In this document: positions 10,778 through 23,949 of the stretch, piece by piece
Position numbering within the stretch: the first letter of the stretch is position 1
Layout: each line of letters opens with the position of its first letter
NCBI GenBank assembly: GCA_019022495.1
Contig: JAFEKR010000039.1
Coordinates: 1-64,000, forward strand
Direction: 5' to 3'
Origin: Epichloe hybrida
Lineage: Eukaryota > Ascomycota > Sordariomycetes > Hypocreales > Clavicipitaceae
DNA: 64,000 nucleotides
Made by a program: the position numbers and the translations under genes
Notes under the pieces: model-generated
What the model was told of the DNA's origin: nothing
Database searches by the model: none
What the model saw: only the letters and a program-made list of their open reading frames with translations

Positions 10778-13700
10778 AAACTGATGCGAGACTGGCATTG
10801 ATGGTGCTTGTGCTGGTGGTGCTCCACGCTGCGCTCATCATGGCGATTCATCATATTTGGGCGATTGCGGGTGAGTGAGTGCTCGAGGCGAGGTTGGGTC
10901 TTGAAGAAGAGGGCACAAACATTCTCGACAGAACAGAAGAAAGCGTCGGCGTTTGGTTTCATCATTGCAATTCATGACATTTTCATCTCTCGAGATTAAG
11001 CACGGAAGATGGCGTACCGATAGTCATGGAAGCACGTTGCGGGACAGTGGGACTCTCAAAAGTGGAATCTCACTCCCTCCATTTCTCCTGGTTTCAGAAC
11101 TCCGGGGGACTACTCCGTACATGTACACGTAGGGTGTATCTCAGAACTGATTCAAGACTTGCCACGTGTTTCCCACGTCATGACACGGGTCCACGGGTGT
11201 CCACAGAGCGGCCCAAAACTTCTGGAAAACTTGGCACGGCAACGGTTCGGCCAACCGAAGAGAAGAAGGAAGAAATGGGACTGGGCTTCGCGAAGAGCAT
11301 GGGGGATGGCTCCGTCGCAAGCCACACAACGGGGAATTGGTCTAGAAGAAATTTCGGATCGGCCGAACGAGAATTGGAAGAGGGGTGGATTTGTAGTTCG
11401 TGAAATCTCAACCCCTGCTATCCTGGGTCGTTTCAAGGCCATTTCATTGGGTCGGCGTAGACGAGAGTGAGAAAACTTTTTTTTTTTTTAAAAAACGCCA
11501 AAGAGAGAGAGAGAGAGAGAGAACAGTGAAAGCGAGGGCTTACCCTGCTGAACAGAGCATATTACCCATGTGCGAGAGAATACGATGGCTGCGCGCCGAC
11601 ACCGGTGTGTTGCTGTACGGAGTACGCGCGTTGCATTGGAGAATCCTGCCGGCCGAGACTGGAGCAATTGCGAATTATTCCTTTCCCCCGTCGCCTTTCG
11701 GTAGCGTTTGGCATGACATGAACGTGACGGGATGGGATCGATGGATGATGGATGATGTGTACGTGGCGGGGAGGGGAGCGGATTGGCCGAGAAGATTCAA
11801 TCCCTTGTTCGGGATTCGCGTGGCATCTTGCCGTCGGTTTATTTTTTTTTTTTGCTTTTCCTCCCCCCCCCCCTTTTTTTTCGCCTATTCTTGCTGCAGT
11901 GGTCATGGCACCAGGAAGACTTTAACAATCGGTCTTCATTCTTCCGGCAACGAAATGACGTTCAGGTCTCCAGTTCAACAATGGCTCTGCAACCCGCACG
12001 CCCCCTGGGCCTGTGCACCCCGAGAATCCCCGGGCGCCGTCTCAGGAAAAATGGGCAGAGGTAGGCCGGTGGGCCGGTAGGCCGATGAGAGCGATGGGCC
12101 GTTATTACTTGTTCTTGTTGCCTGGGAAGGATTCGGCAGGCGGGTCACTTACATGACGGCTGCATCATGGCGTGGTTCATGGGATTTCAGAAGAAAAAAA
12201 AGGAATAAAAAAGGAAAAAGGAAGACAGACGCAGGGGGGAAGGGGGGAGGGGTGGTTGTTACTCGGACAGAAAGGGAGGAATACGCACGCAAGAAAGGGT
12301 GGCCATCCTGGCACCATTCCAAGATTTGTGCAATGGTCGGAAAGATGCAGGAAGTAGTGCATGTACGGATTAAAGCGAACCAAATATGAGAAGCATCAGG
12401 ACACCAAACCCTTGGTGACGCCGCCTGTGCAATTCATGTCAGACCCGTAAAAATCAAGCTTCAAAAGAGGATTGGAGAAAATAGAAACCCCCCAGCATAG
12501 ATTATGCGATTGACACGGACAGCAAGCTCGTCATGGCTGGCCGGCGGCATCTGACTCTATTCCATCTACGCAGCATTGCACGAACATTGGTTCACCGAAT
12601 ATTCGCTGGGGGCCCAAACAAGTGGATCTGGCATTTCGTGAGGGTCCAGCGACAACCTCAATTCAGCACCGAACGCTTTCAGTATTGGCCTGGCCATGCC
12701 ATTCATGTACAATGGACGGAGTACAGAAAATGGGACCGAATGAGTGAGTTGCACTTTGTCGGTCAAGCCGGACATACCGATAGTATTGAGTTCTGACTTA
12801 CATGTTGCGCCCGAATTCCGGAATCTGCCACGAGACGTCCTATTCAGGCTATATGTACACAATGCATGTGCCACGTGTGAGAGCAAGACAGAGGTCGCCC
12901 ATTCATGTCCTGCGGCATGTGAGCGCATTTGTCAGCATTATACAATGAACAGTGCCAGACAGGCAGGCAGTACGGATTATACAATTGCCAGACAGGCCTA
13001 CGGATTAAAAAAAAAAAAGGCAAAGGCCGCCGCACCGATAGCAGATTCACAGTGGTGCTGCCATGGCCACCCCCCGGCCAGGGAGAGTTCCATCAAGACA
13101 TAATGTACGGATCCGTATGTAAACTCTTTAATATGTAAGAGAGAGGCCCGGCCTCCCCCACCACAGAACATGGTAAAAGTTCAGTAATACAAATAGAGAG
13201 ACCCTTGACGACCAGCCAGCTCCCTGGTCAGAGATTTGTGGTGGCTACAGCGGTATTTGCACTGATTAGGCGCCTTCGACTAATGTCAACTGAGCACGAC
13301 AGATCGGACCAGGGGATCGCGTTGCTCAATCATTGGCCATGCCCCGTCGTCTCGGCTCTTACTTCCTTGGGGGCGTGCTTTGATCCAGGACAAATGCATG
13401 GCATGGATCCAAGTGCCCATCCATGAGTCGCGCTTTTTAGTAGATCTCTAACAGGACAGACTAGGACCAAGACAGCGCAAAGTGCGCAGCTATCTTAATC
13501 AGTTCTCCGAGAAATGACAGGTCTGATTTGAGATGATGACACAGTTAGTTGCCACGCGGCGCCCATGCGCCCGTCCAGTCTGCCCGGATACCTGATGGTC
13601 GGTAACCCAAGGAAACGGTTTGACAGCGGCCTGAAGACCCCAGAGGGCAGAGGGGACGTCTGGAGTGCTGACGAGCGGTGAGCGCCTTCTCGTCGAATCA

Positions 13701-14337
13701 TGACATGGCAACATGGTGCCATCATCGTCGTCGTTTGCCAATGCAAAAAAAGCCCTGGCCTCGGACGGACTGGAGCTCGTGCACCCACAATAAGCATGGA
13801 CAATAAAAACCCGACACCTTGCTTTATGTGTCAGAACATTCCCTTTCTGACATTTTGGTAAAATCACTATCAAACGTAGTGGATTCACTGATATTGCTAA
13901 ACTTGTGTCTTAGGCCCTTCAAGGTGTCATCAGGTCGTGCACGGTAAAATCCTGGTACATGTCGAATGAGACGATATCAGACACGAGAAGAAAAATTTGT
14001 TTGGCAGTGAAATGTTAATCATTCGCGTCGACTTTTGTGCTGATTTTTCATGCCAAAGAGATCAGGTTGGAGTTTAACTCGGAGCAGGGCCTGTCAATGT
14101 CAAACTTTGCCTCGGGAAGGCAGGAGAGATGCTGGCAGTTCAAATGCAGTTGCGGGGTGCACCTTCCAATTCCGATTCCAAACCAAAAAAAAAGTTGAAG
14201 AACTCTCCCACAGATGACGCCAGTGTTTCCTCCGTTCCACATGGCACGTGGCATTGATTTTCGTCGGGGGGGTTTTGTCTTTGTTCGAGCACTTGCTGAT
14301 GATCACATTGTTTCTGCATCATTGTATTAGCACGACC

Positions 14338-14372
14338 CTCCTGGCGTCCCTCCTGGCGTCCCTCCTGGCGTC
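14338..14372. repeat. 12-bp tandem repeat, 3 copies
   Basis: Unit CTCCTGGCGTCC, three near-perfect copies followed by a C-rich run. Confidence 0.85.
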
Positions 14373-14891
14373 CCCCCCCTCCAGGCGCCACCTCCCCCTC
14401 TGATGTGCCACGACATTCGTTCATTTATCGATGTTACCAGTGGTTGTCTGGTCCGACGACATTCAGTACTTCTATCGGTTCGTACAGGAATCCGTACTCC
14501 GTCCTCCGTATACGGAGTAGTGATACCCTCTTGTACGCTAATCCTCGTGTCCACGCCGCTCCATCAGCTGGTCCGTGCAGCCTGCATGTGCCGCTGTGGC
14601 TGTCAACACGTGGATGGCCCAGTGAAAGACGTCAGATTGGCGACACGATAATGTACCGAGTACGGAGTAATCTGTAAGTGACGAGTGCTTGTGATTCTCC
14701 TAATGCGTTTGTCAGCTCATCTGGCTCTTCGGCTGCAGCAAGGAAGCAAGGGTGCAACGTTCTCGACACGGGCACTCCAACGTGCAGCCGCTGGGAAACT
14801 TGGCGCCACTCGTACGATAGAAGACCGGCGCATTCATTGCCCCGTCTCGCTTCCATGCTTCGCATGATATTATGTACATACATACATGTAG

Positions 14892-14892
14892 T

Positions 14893-14931
<39 letters not shown>
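14892..14931. repeat. (TTGC)n microsatellite, about 10 copies
   Basis: A perfect TTGC run preceded by TACATGTAG. Confidence 0.95.
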
Positions 14932-14933
<2 letters not shown>

Positions 14934-17297
14934 AAGGCCGGGGGCCTGGGCCACGGTGCAACCATCTCGGCGAGTCCCGACTCGTGCAAGATTCAAGGTT
15001 CAACCTTGCTCTTGTTGGGACGTCACACGATCGGGGACGAACAAACACTTCTTATCTGCACCGCACATTGAAAATCGGTATACTTTGACAAGGCTCATGG
15101 TGGACGAGGCCGGTTCGTCCATTGCGCCTTGTCTTGTGCTACAAAACTACAAAACCTCACCAGGGCGAGAAATTCGAGAAATTCGAGAATCTACCCCCCT
15201 CGTACCCGTGTCGCCAGCAGCCACACCGGATCGTGTCAATGCACACTTGCTTACGCAGAAGGTTCTGCAGTTCTTTCAACGCATCACTCGAGAGAACTAG
15301 AGCCACGCAGAGCTGACTAGCGTTTCATGTAGCCGGAGCCTTGGGTCACGAGCTCATTAAAGCCGTGACAGCCCGGATGTATCACCCAGGCTACGCACCC
15401 ACCCACCGAGTTTCCCATCGACCAACGTTTAGTTTTGTCTTGACAATTAAGCCGACGTTGCTTAACCCATCGACTTAATATGCATTATACCAGCCTTATC
15501 AACAGTTCGCCTTCCATCGCGCCCCCCACGACGACAACGACAACGACGACAACACACCCAACGCTTCATCATAGGCAAGCCCGTCGAGAAATGGCCCCAC
15601 GCCTTTTAAGAATGAGACTAACAACATCTCAGATAGTTGGTTTTACATCCGCACGTCTCAGGGGGATGACGACAGAGCTACTTTCAGTCATGCTGGTGCC
15701 AGGGCATTGTGTACGCCATCCTTATCCTTGGAAGAGGAAAGGGATTCTTCAAGGTTCAGGGGGGAAGGCAATCTCAAGCGGTTCAATATTCCCAATGTAG
15801 GTAAGACGAAACTCATTTAATATAAGCACCACCAGTTGCGACGAAGCTCGGGATGGTACATAAGCTTTCGTCTTTACCACGCCCCAGCCGGCTTCTGCGC
15901 AGGGGAGGGGGGTCAAGCCCAGACCCCTCAAGCGCGCCCGACTTCTAGAACAAGTCTGCAGCTGATTGTGTGTGGGCATCATCATTCATTAGTTTCCGTG
16001 CAGATTAATGCAATTGAGGCGAATCCTATGATTGCTTCAATAATCACGGGGCTCCGCAAGGGGCGTGGAAGAATTGGGACAAGAGCGGCCAAAGCACGTG
16101 GAACCGGTATTAACCATCAAGGCAGCTCGGCCAAGGCAAACAAAACCCCTGTACATACTTCCTGGTCGTCGAACGCTGGCATGTTCTCGGTTTCCCGTTT
16201 ACAGACACAACTCAGCCAACGAACCAGGCATTCGTTGTCATCAACTCTCGTGCTCTTTTCTTTCTAGTAGTTCAAGCCCCAATTGGCCCGTTGACCTAGA
16301 GTTGCCCGTCTCAAGAAAAAACCATCGATTATCCATCCTCCCAAGGGTGCATAGCTTTTCAAGTTCCGGTTCTTGCTATCTTGTCCTGGTCTGCAAAGGA
16401 CGAGATGTGATGCCAGAGTTGTCGTCGGCACCTGCTGACATCTCGCATACGTTCGATACTTATATGCATCTGATAAGCCACCATCGCATACATATTCATG
16501 GATCCAGTCCCTGTCGTACCACTACTAATAAGCTGAGGGCAAAAAAAGTTGGCCGACGTTTTGCCTCCAACCATCGGAGCCTCACGCGTCACTGACGGAT
16601 GACTCCGTGCTTACTCCTCAATCATCAGGCAAGCGTATCCGCGATGCAGGTTTTATGCTGCTATGCTGCGGCGACGCGGCGACGCGGCGACCGAGCAGGC
16701 TAGACGGGTGCGCAGCTCTGACGATAGGGTTTCGCGCTCAAGGCTTCACAACCAAAAAGTCAGAACACGACGGACGGAAGCATGGCGCGGCATGGTGACC
16801 GGGAAGACTCGTGGTCCGTCCGTGACGGCAGCACCAATGGCACGCCCAGCACACCCAGCACACCCAGCATGGAACGAGCTGGTCTTGGGCCTCTTTCGTG
16901 TCCGTGGCTGCTTATTAGTGCATGGGTTCGATAAATAGTGGCTGGCCCAAGACCAGGATGGATATCGGGACACCCAAAGCAGCATGTACGTACATACATG
17001 TATGTAGTCAGTCTGGTGGAGGGAGATCCCTGGAGCCACGCGCCGATCGGGGTTGAAACTCGTGCCCGTCCACGAGGGAGGCGTTTCGTCGCTTCCTTGT
17101 CCTACATACATACATTCCACATTTCCGTCCTTTTTTGCATCGTTGCACCCGATCTCACATCCAACATCTCGCCAGCATCCAACATCCAACATGGAACACT
17201 GAGCAGCATGGAACATGGCGGGCTGGGAGGCGAGGCACTCACAATCAAGCCCCTGCGCAGCGCAGAAGGGCCAGGAGACGTTTGCGTCGAGGTGCAG

Positions 17298-17350
17298 CAT
17301 CTCTGGCGCATCTCTGGCGCATCTCTGGCGCATCTCTGGCGCATCTCTGG
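17298..17350. repeat. 12-bp tandem repeat, about 4.4 copies
   Basis: Unit CATCTCTGGCGC, perfect copies, inside a GC-rich stretch where all three plus frames stay open because the unit is a multiple of three and contains no stop. Confidence 0.9.
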
Positions 17351-18130
17351 CCGACTCGACCTGTTGTTTGTCGCCATCCAGACTCTCGGGTCCCATCCAA
17401 AACGCTGCCAGGGGGCTGGAGCGTTACGAAAATGTTGCTCCATGCGCTTCAGTGGGTTCCGTTGCCGTTGTGTAACATGTCTGGCCAACAGTGCGGGGGG
17501 ACGACGGTTCGCATTGCATCGCATCTGATGCGGCATCTTTAAAGCTAACGATGTGGCATGCTGCACACAGTCCTTTGGCGTACTACATGCAGTTGACACG
17601 GATTATTCAGGTCAATCAACAAGTTAGTCTTGCTGTTTCACTGCCAACAACCAAACTTTGTAGGGGTTCGGAGTCGGCGACGAGACAGACTGCAGCGCGT
17701 GCAACCAACCGTACATGTAGACAGTATCGAGCCGCCCGTTGTATTAAAGGCTCAATTCAAGCATGCATCGGAACACGCGCACGCGCACACGCACAAGCAA
17801 GCAGCATACGCATATTACGCATATTACGCACGCGCACAAGCATACGCATACGCATACATACTACGGATTACGGATTACGCACACACAATCTTGCATTGTT
17901 CGGCATAACAGGCTCCATTGTTGCCGCAAAAGAGTTTTGGCTATTCGTACAATCCTTGCAGTGGCATCTATCACGTTTTATTATTGCTTCTCTTCAACCC
18001 TGGCTGCTGCATTGCATCACTGCTGTTCTGCTACTCTGTTCTTCTGTTCTTCGTGGACTGAGTAGCGTGCTCGTCAAATCCCAGTAAGCTCCTGAATCAG
18101 TTTCCCACGAAATTACCCGTTGCACTTTGG

Positions 18131-18172
18131 CGTGCGGGCGTCGGGCGGGCGTCGGGCGGGCGTCGGGCGGGC
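18131..18172. repeat. 12-bp tandem repeat, about 3 copies
   Basis: Unit GCGTCGGGCGGG, very GC-rich, immediately before a TACATGTA copy at 18186-18193. Confidence 0.85.
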
Positions 18173-18392
18173 TGCGGCAAACAAGTACATGTAATAAAAG
18201 TCTGCGTCTGCAGGTGGCCTCAGGCCGGTCTGTCCCGAGCGGCTTCGCGCGTGGGAGCTTCCACCACTTGGCCACATGCAGGCATGGGCCGCATGGCCGT
18301 CGGGGCTTGGCTTGGTTGGCTTGGCTGGCCTGGCTTGCGAGTTGGCTTGACCTGTGCAGCTGTGCTTGGCCTGTGCTTGGCCTTTGCTTGGC

Positions 18393-18455
18393 CTCTGCCT
18401 CCCTCTGCCTCCCTCCTTTTGCCTCCCTCTGCCTCCCTCCTTTTGCCTCCCTCTG
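18393..18455. repeat. CT-rich 24-bp tandem repeat with internal 9-bp period
   Basis: CTGCCTCCCT elements alternate with CCTTTTGCCTCC to make a strand-asymmetric pyrimidine tract of about 2.5 copies. Confidence 0.85.
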
Positions 18456-19207
18456 CATCGGTATCTGTATGTTATCTGTATCTGTAATCCGTATGTACAC
18501 CGCTGCGGCGGCGGCGGCAACGGCGGCGGCAAACCGCGCAAAACCCACAATTGGTTATTGGTTGCTGAATACCCGAGCCGGCCACGTTCAAATCCATGAA
18601 ACCCCGTGTCTGTTTCCATCAAACATCAAGGGGACCTACCATCCAGCTTACACTCAAGGACATACATATTGTCTGGCCAAGTCCCATGGATGCAGTAGGC
18701 GACTGCTTGACTTTGACTTGTTAGCGGATAGAGGACATTTGCAAAGAAAGAAGCAGACTTACGGATGACTTGACTCTTTATTCCGTATGATGTAGGGTAT
18801 TGAAGCATTACGCGCCAGGGCCCTAAAGGCATTTGGCCGCCGGGTACATGGCACATTAGTTACCCCCCCCCGGCATGTCCACCCCGTCGCTCCTTCTCAT
18901 GTGGTCTAGTCTTTCCAGGGACAGCACCGACTCAAGTTCACGTCCAAGTCCTGCCCGGCAGGCCAAGTACCTGCTACCTGTATATCTTCACCCCTTCTCC
19001 CCCCTTCGCTATCCGCCCACTTAGTCTCTCTTTCACTAGACTTTCTCAGGGCACCCCCCCCCCCCCTTCATCACAACCAAAAGTCTTAGAGACTAGATGC
19101 CAGGCCTTAACTATCTTGTGCTCGTCCCACGCAGTCCGGTTTTGTCTTTTATTTCAACCTTTCCATAGCCGTCACCACGTTTCTCTACACCTTCTTTTTA
19201 GAGTCAG

Positions 19208-21855
19208 ATGGCCGCTCTGTCGCACCGTCCCTCGAACGAAGCGAATATCCTTCATCAAGCCTCCGAGTCGTATCATCACAACCGTTGCCCCCCACCTTTG
19301 ACGCACTACGCCTCCGCACCTCGATCCTCAACGTCGGAACGTCCGCCGACCGACCTGACCTCACCTGCCGCCGCCTCTGCCCATCACCACCGACACCCCA
19401 TCTCGCAATCTACGACTTCTGTCGTGAGATCTCAGCGCTCCAGCAAAGGTCTATTCACTCGAGCAGCCGCCGCTTTGGACAGAACGCAATCCGTCCTTGC
19501 CACCATTTCCGAACCCGTCATTCGTTACCGTCAGTCGAACTCCGCACTCGCTCGCTTGTCCCTTGCGTCCGATCCTGCCTCCAATTCGGACCTCTCGAGC
19601 CCGAACAAGAACGCTAGCGTTAGAAACTCAGTCTGCAACGCTTCTCTAAGTAGTGCCCTCACGTCCGATATCAGGGTGGTGATTCCGGCGGCTGAGGATC
19701 TGCCATCTCAACCTTACTCTGAGACGGATCCAAGCCTCCCCGCGCCTATCAGGTTGATAGGCACCGACAAGAAGATGCACCAGACTTCTTCGCGTTTATT
19801 GCGCATGACTGATGAGGATCGGCCATTCACAAGGGTATGTTGATCAATTAAATTGAAAAAAAAGAAGAGAAACCCCCCTTTTTTTTTTGCTTCCGTTTTC
19901 CATGTTCACCCCCCCCTGATATCCCTTCATCCCATTTCATGCTTCGCTGCAGCGTCGTTGGGAGCTTTTGCGTAGCAACTTATTCAGAGTTCAGTATTGT
20001 TTTGATTGTCTTCGAGTGAAACTCAATTGGACTCAGGACAATAATAAGTGACTTTCGTTGAGAGGCGGCGAGATTCTTACTCCTCCAGACACATGGGTGA
20101 TTTTAACGCCGAGTCTTTCCACTTACCACGGGGACTGGCCGCAAAACAAAACCTTTTTTTCTCCTTCAATATTACAAACATGGTGGTTGCTGTCATGCCC
20201 CTCGGTTTTCAAGTCAATCGCTAACATACATGGTCGGAATTTGTAAAGGACTTCAAGGACTTGTTCGCAACTTTGATTGTGAGCCTGTTGCCTCTCTCTG
20301 CACATCGTGTGCGGTTATCGAAAGTTGAATACACATTTCTCTCGGAGGATGCCATCAACAACTTGGGCTCATTGAAATTTTCACAGTCCAACAGGATGCC
20401 CGACCCTAAAGACCCTTCAAGGATCGTGACTACAACAACGACGACCACTTTCTCCATGGCCAAGGACATGGCAAGATCCATTTGCCAGCGATTTGTTGAG
20501 GCCCGGTTCATCGAGTCTGCTGATGGCAAGTACCAGCAGGTATACAATATGAAGGGGTCTGTCTGGCAGTTGACTCCCAAAGGCATCACAGTACTGGACC
20601 GCTTCTGCTCTCGAAATGGCATTCAACAGAAGCAGGTGGTCGAGTTGTCTAGTATGAACTCGACTCAGCTCGTCATTTTGGAGCGTGACCAGCAAACAGA
20701 CAAACTTCTTCACGACTGGGGCACCATTGAGGTCATCTTCCGTCGGTTTGTCGGCACGGATGGCCGAAACGTAAAGACCAGTGTCACAGCCGCCGACTCA
20801 GACTCTCTACATGACTACAAGGATGGCCTCCTTGGTGTCAAGATGGCGGCAGAACGCAAGGTGAATGGCAAGACATACAGCGACACTTTTACAGGCAAAG
20901 CCACCACCGACTGGCTGATGGACTGCTCCACCATCGTTGACCGCCGGGAAATCATTGAAATTGCGTCGTTGTTTGTCGAGTATGATCTCATAGAACCTGT
21001 GGTACAAGACCGTGCTTTCATGTCACAAAATGCGGGTTACAACTTGTTTCAGCCCACCAAACATGCCATTTACCAGCTCACGGCACGGGGTAGGGAACTG
21101 ATTACCGGGAACGGTTCCCGCGGTCGCGCATCGGAGAGTGAGAATGGCACGGGATCGCAGCGAAACGGCATCACGAGAGATTCCAACACGCAGAGGCTTG
21201 AGAAGATTCTCAATGACGCCGCCCTCCGTCTTCTGTTTAGAGAGAATTTGCGGGAAACGCATTGCGAGGAGAATCTGTCCTTTTACAAGGATGTTGGAGA
21301 GTTTGTCAGGAGCTGCAAAGCGGCAATTCGTCAAGCCCAAAAGGCTCCGAGTGCTGGCTCCATGGACACCATCAAAGAGATCATGGCTCAAGCCTACGGC
21401 ATCTACAATGCCTTTTTGGCCCCAGGATCGCCGTGTGAGCTCAACATAGATCACCAACTCCGCAACAGCCTGGCTACACGAATGACCAAGGCTGTGGGCC
21501 AGGACAACACCATGATTGAAACGCTCCAAGAAGTGACAGCTCTCTTCGAGGATGCGCAGAATGCAGTTTTCAAGCTGATGGCTAGCGTAGGTACCCTTCC
21601 ACCAGCTCTCACTAATGGCCTTACAAATCTTTTCCAATCTTGTCAATACTCGTTCTTCTCTTTACACGTCTCTTTCACCACAAGCAGACAGAAGATGCGA
21701 TTGGGTGAATACATATGTGCTAACATGCCATCGGTCAGGACTCGGTGCCAAAATTTCTTCGCAGCACCAAATACGAGCAGCAACTACGGAACTACGATCT
21801 TGACATGTCGGCCCGCGTACCCGAGAGGAGCCAGAGCCGTTCCAACCGCAAATAA
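19208..21855 (+). CDS. flbA: FlbA-type regulator of G-protein signalling
   Basis: Exons 19208..19834, 20249..21586 and 21739..21855, all phase 0, give 693 residues, close to Aspergillus FlbA. FlbA is a cytoplasmic GTPase-activating protein that turns off a Galpha subunit and so shifts the fungus from vegetative growth to sporulation. Residues 1-205 are disordered and Ser-rich. A fungal DEP domain begins at about 210 (DFKDLFATLIVSLLPLSAHR, NRMPDPKDPSRIVTTTT, FSMAKDMARSICQRFV). A second DEP follows at about 345-440 (SDTFTGKATTDWLMDCSTIV). The RGS domain starts at about 500 (LEKILNDAALRLLFRENLR, CEENLSFYKDV). Intron 1 is 414 nt, long for this window, but its borders (GTATGT, branch GCTAAC at 20219, AAAG) are good and the join PFTR-DFKDLF matches the family. 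The last exon codes a short basic tail. Confidence 0.94.
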
Positions 21856-22549
21856 TAAAATATGTGCGGCAAACTTTTTTTTTTTTTCATAAAAAAATTC
21901 CATATGGTCAAGGTTTTTTTTCGTATGATGAGATGTTTTTAGATTCGAGACCTTATACCTCTGCATCAATCGGTGTTATTGCGTTATTTCGGAATTACTC
22001 CTTTGGTCATTTGCTTCATTAAACAACAACCATTATCAGCATACACCGCAACAACTTGCAAGTGCGGTTCTTAAAGAAAGAGGGAAAGGATGGGGGGATG
22101 AGTGACATTGATGCCAGATGTCGTCGGTGTCTTGGTTTTCTTCTTCCCTTTCTTCCTGGACGGACTGCAGCAGATTTGTTGTTGTTCAATTCGTCCCATG
22201 CTTTAATTTTCCCCGTGCCTCACTCGATGTGGTTTATTTTTTTTTTTTTCATCCCATTTGCGTTGCAACTTGGGCGCGACGGCATGGGAATACGGGCCGA
22301 GTCGCCTATGTCGGCCATGTCTTTTGTTTTGATATGGAAATAAAAGAAGGCGTTCAAGGGAAATCAAGCATAGTAGAGTGACGAAGCTGCCTATTCGAAT
22401 GATTCTGGTGCAAATGAGATGGCATGTGGTGATGCTGCGCTGGGGGGGAAGGTGTCGGCCTAACTATGGCCCAAAGTAAGACTCGGGCCGTGCGTGACCT
22501 GGTTGGATGTGTCGACTCTGGATTGGAAGAAAAGGCGGGTAAAGGGGGC

Positions 22550-22616
22550 AGGAAGTAGGCAGGAAGCAGGCAGGAAGTAGGTAGGGGGGGGCAGGAAGTA
22601 GGTAGGGGGGGGCAGG
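22550..22616. repeat. G-rich GGCAGGAAGTA repeat
   Basis: Units of GGCAGGAAGTAGG(T)AGGG, about five imperfect copies, purine-only on the plus strand over nearly 70 bp. Confidence 0.85.
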
Positions 22617-22831
22617 GCACATCAACAACGCTATGCATACCAGCCACGCTAGAGACATAAACATTGATAAGTGAGGAACCCGGCGCGCGGCTCGAAGGCG
22701 AAGGGAGGCAAAGGGGGGCAGGCAGGAAGGCATAGTTGGGGCGCTAGAGGCAGACATGGGACATGGGCAGGTCCTCGCCTTGCGGGCGTCCTTCCTCGGC
22801 GGATGCAGCGATACGATACGAGGCGAGACGA

Positions 22832-22943
22832 GACGAGCAACCCGACGAGCAATTCGACGAGCAATTCGCCGAGCAGTTCGACGAGTAAGTCGACGAGCAA
22901 CCCGACGAGCACCCCGACGAGCACCCCGCCGAGCACCCCGACA
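22832..22943. repeat. 12-bp tandem repeat, about 9 copies
   Basis: Consensus GAGCAACCCGAC with variants at positions 5-9 (AATTC, AGTTC, ACCCC). GC-rich, in noncoding sequence; it translates in one frame as a Thr-Ser-Asn/Pro repeat. Confidence 0.9.
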
Positions 22944-23839
22944 CGGTCCGGCCCCTGGTGTCCCGCGCAGGCGCCGGGGTCCTTGGGAATCTGCAAGTAC
23001 GGACTACGACGGAGTACTCATGCATACATATACATGCAGATACGCAAGCAAATATGCCGGTCTATCGGTAGTTGACCTTGTTGTTGCTTGTCGTTGTCCG
23101 CGCTTGTACGGAGTGCGGAGTACGGGCTACGGAGTAGTGATGGATGCTGTTGGTTTTCCAAAAAAACAAACCCAGAAAATGCCAATGTGTGGTCGCCGTG
23201 GATGCAGTCAGTTCCTGGCAGACGGACAGGACAATAAGCAGAGAGCAGCATCAATTCAATCGAATCATGAGAATGCAGCACACACACTCGCCAGCACCGG
23301 CACGCTGATGAATGTCGCACCACGACGAGGCACGCATCGAGCTGGAATGTCGACAGCAGAGACAGAGACAGAGACACGGGGCGCCCGTTCATTCTTGGCA
23401 GAACAGAGAACCAATGTATTCCTCCCGTTCGTCTAGTTTCCATTGGATGAGTTAATTATCATTATTTTATTGATTTCATGTGTGATCTTACACCCTTCCT
23501 CGCGACCCACCGACTGGTACGCATTGCAGATTCTCTTGTCTCAGTCCACGCGGACTTCTATCCCACGGCTACTACTATTGTGTGTTTGTTTTATGGGCAT
23601 GTTTTTGTTTGTTTTTTCCCGCAACCCTCCTGTCTTGCAACGGAGCGGGGAAAAAACAGTGTGTTGAGTCTGTTGCAGATGTGATCTGCGCGTCTTGGGG
23701 GTTTCTCACGGCCGGAACATAAAAGCAGACCAACATTCTGCCTTTTTTGGTCTTCTTGTCTTCCCTTCTCTCATCATCACTCTCAACCGGTCTCTTACTA
23801 ACATTCGCTTCTTTCTTTTACGCTCTTTTCCCCAGTTTC

Positions 23840-23866
23840 TACACACACACACACACACACACACAC
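23840..23866. repeat. (AC)n microsatellite in the leader of the GPI protein gene
   Basis: About 13 AC dinucleotides, roughly 85 bp before the start codon at 23950, followed by a C9 run. Confidence 0.9.
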
Positions 23867-23949
23867 GCCTTCCACCCCCCCCCGACTCCCTTTACAACTC
23901 GATTAATTTTCTCTTCGACAAACAAAACCACACCTCTTCCCCAATCAAG

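Larger units (their letters stand above)
10778..19207. other. 8.4-kb gene-poor, repeat-rich interval
   Basis: No open frame in this long stretch shows a family match, exon-like joins or a convincing start; the longer frames fall in GC-rich or simple-sequence DNA. It contains several tandem repeats (listed separately), a GA run at 11504-11521, homopolymer A/T/C runs, and a variable AC/GCAT-rich tract at 17765-17890. It also holds most copies of three short dispersed motifs (TACGGAGTA, TACGGATTA, TACATGTA). A CT-rich leader at about 18960-19200 belongs to the next gene. Small or non-coding genes cannot be excluded by eye. Confidence 0.55.
21856..23949. other. intergenic, repeat-rich
   Basis: Spacer with T/A runs, two minisatellites (listed separately), a TACGGAGTA copy at 23128-23136 in a cluster of near-copies, and a CA microsatellite in the leader of the next gene. 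A frame at 22671-23075 reads Ser/Thr/Pro repeats only because it crosses a 12-bp minisatellite. An ATAAAAG element near 23719 lies about 230 bp before the next ATG. No gene is supported. Confidence 0.6.

Noticed and set aside
15590..15800. Plus-strand frame reading GPTPFKNETNNISDSWFYIR and onward, protein-like in look
   Set aside because: Bounded by stops, no ATG or exon partner, no family resemblance. It might be a relic, but I cannot support a gene.
16065..16595. 176-codon plus-strand frame
   Set aside because: Starts only at GTG, Ser/His/Arg-rich random-like composition, no introns or family motifs.
17215..17475. Open frames in three plus phases across the CATCTCTGGCGC repeat
   Set aside because: The 12-bp unit contains no stop in any plus frame, so openness is trivial.
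14338..18455. CRISPR-like array
   Set aside because: Repeats are directly adjacent without unique spacers, and the DNA is eukaryotic.
18127..18768. 213-codon plus-strand frame and overlapping minus frames
   Set aside because: Driven by GC-rich and pyrimidine repeats; Cys/Leu/Pro bias without domain.
19835..20248. Extra exon inside the 414-nt flbA intron
   Set aside because: The flanking residues PFTR and DFKDLF are contiguous in the family, and no in-frame piece with both splice sites improves the protein.
22671..23075. Possible Ser/Thr/Pro-rich wall protein
   Set aside because: The low-complexity part is the 12-bp minisatellite; start is not in a credible context and no signal peptide or anchor is present.
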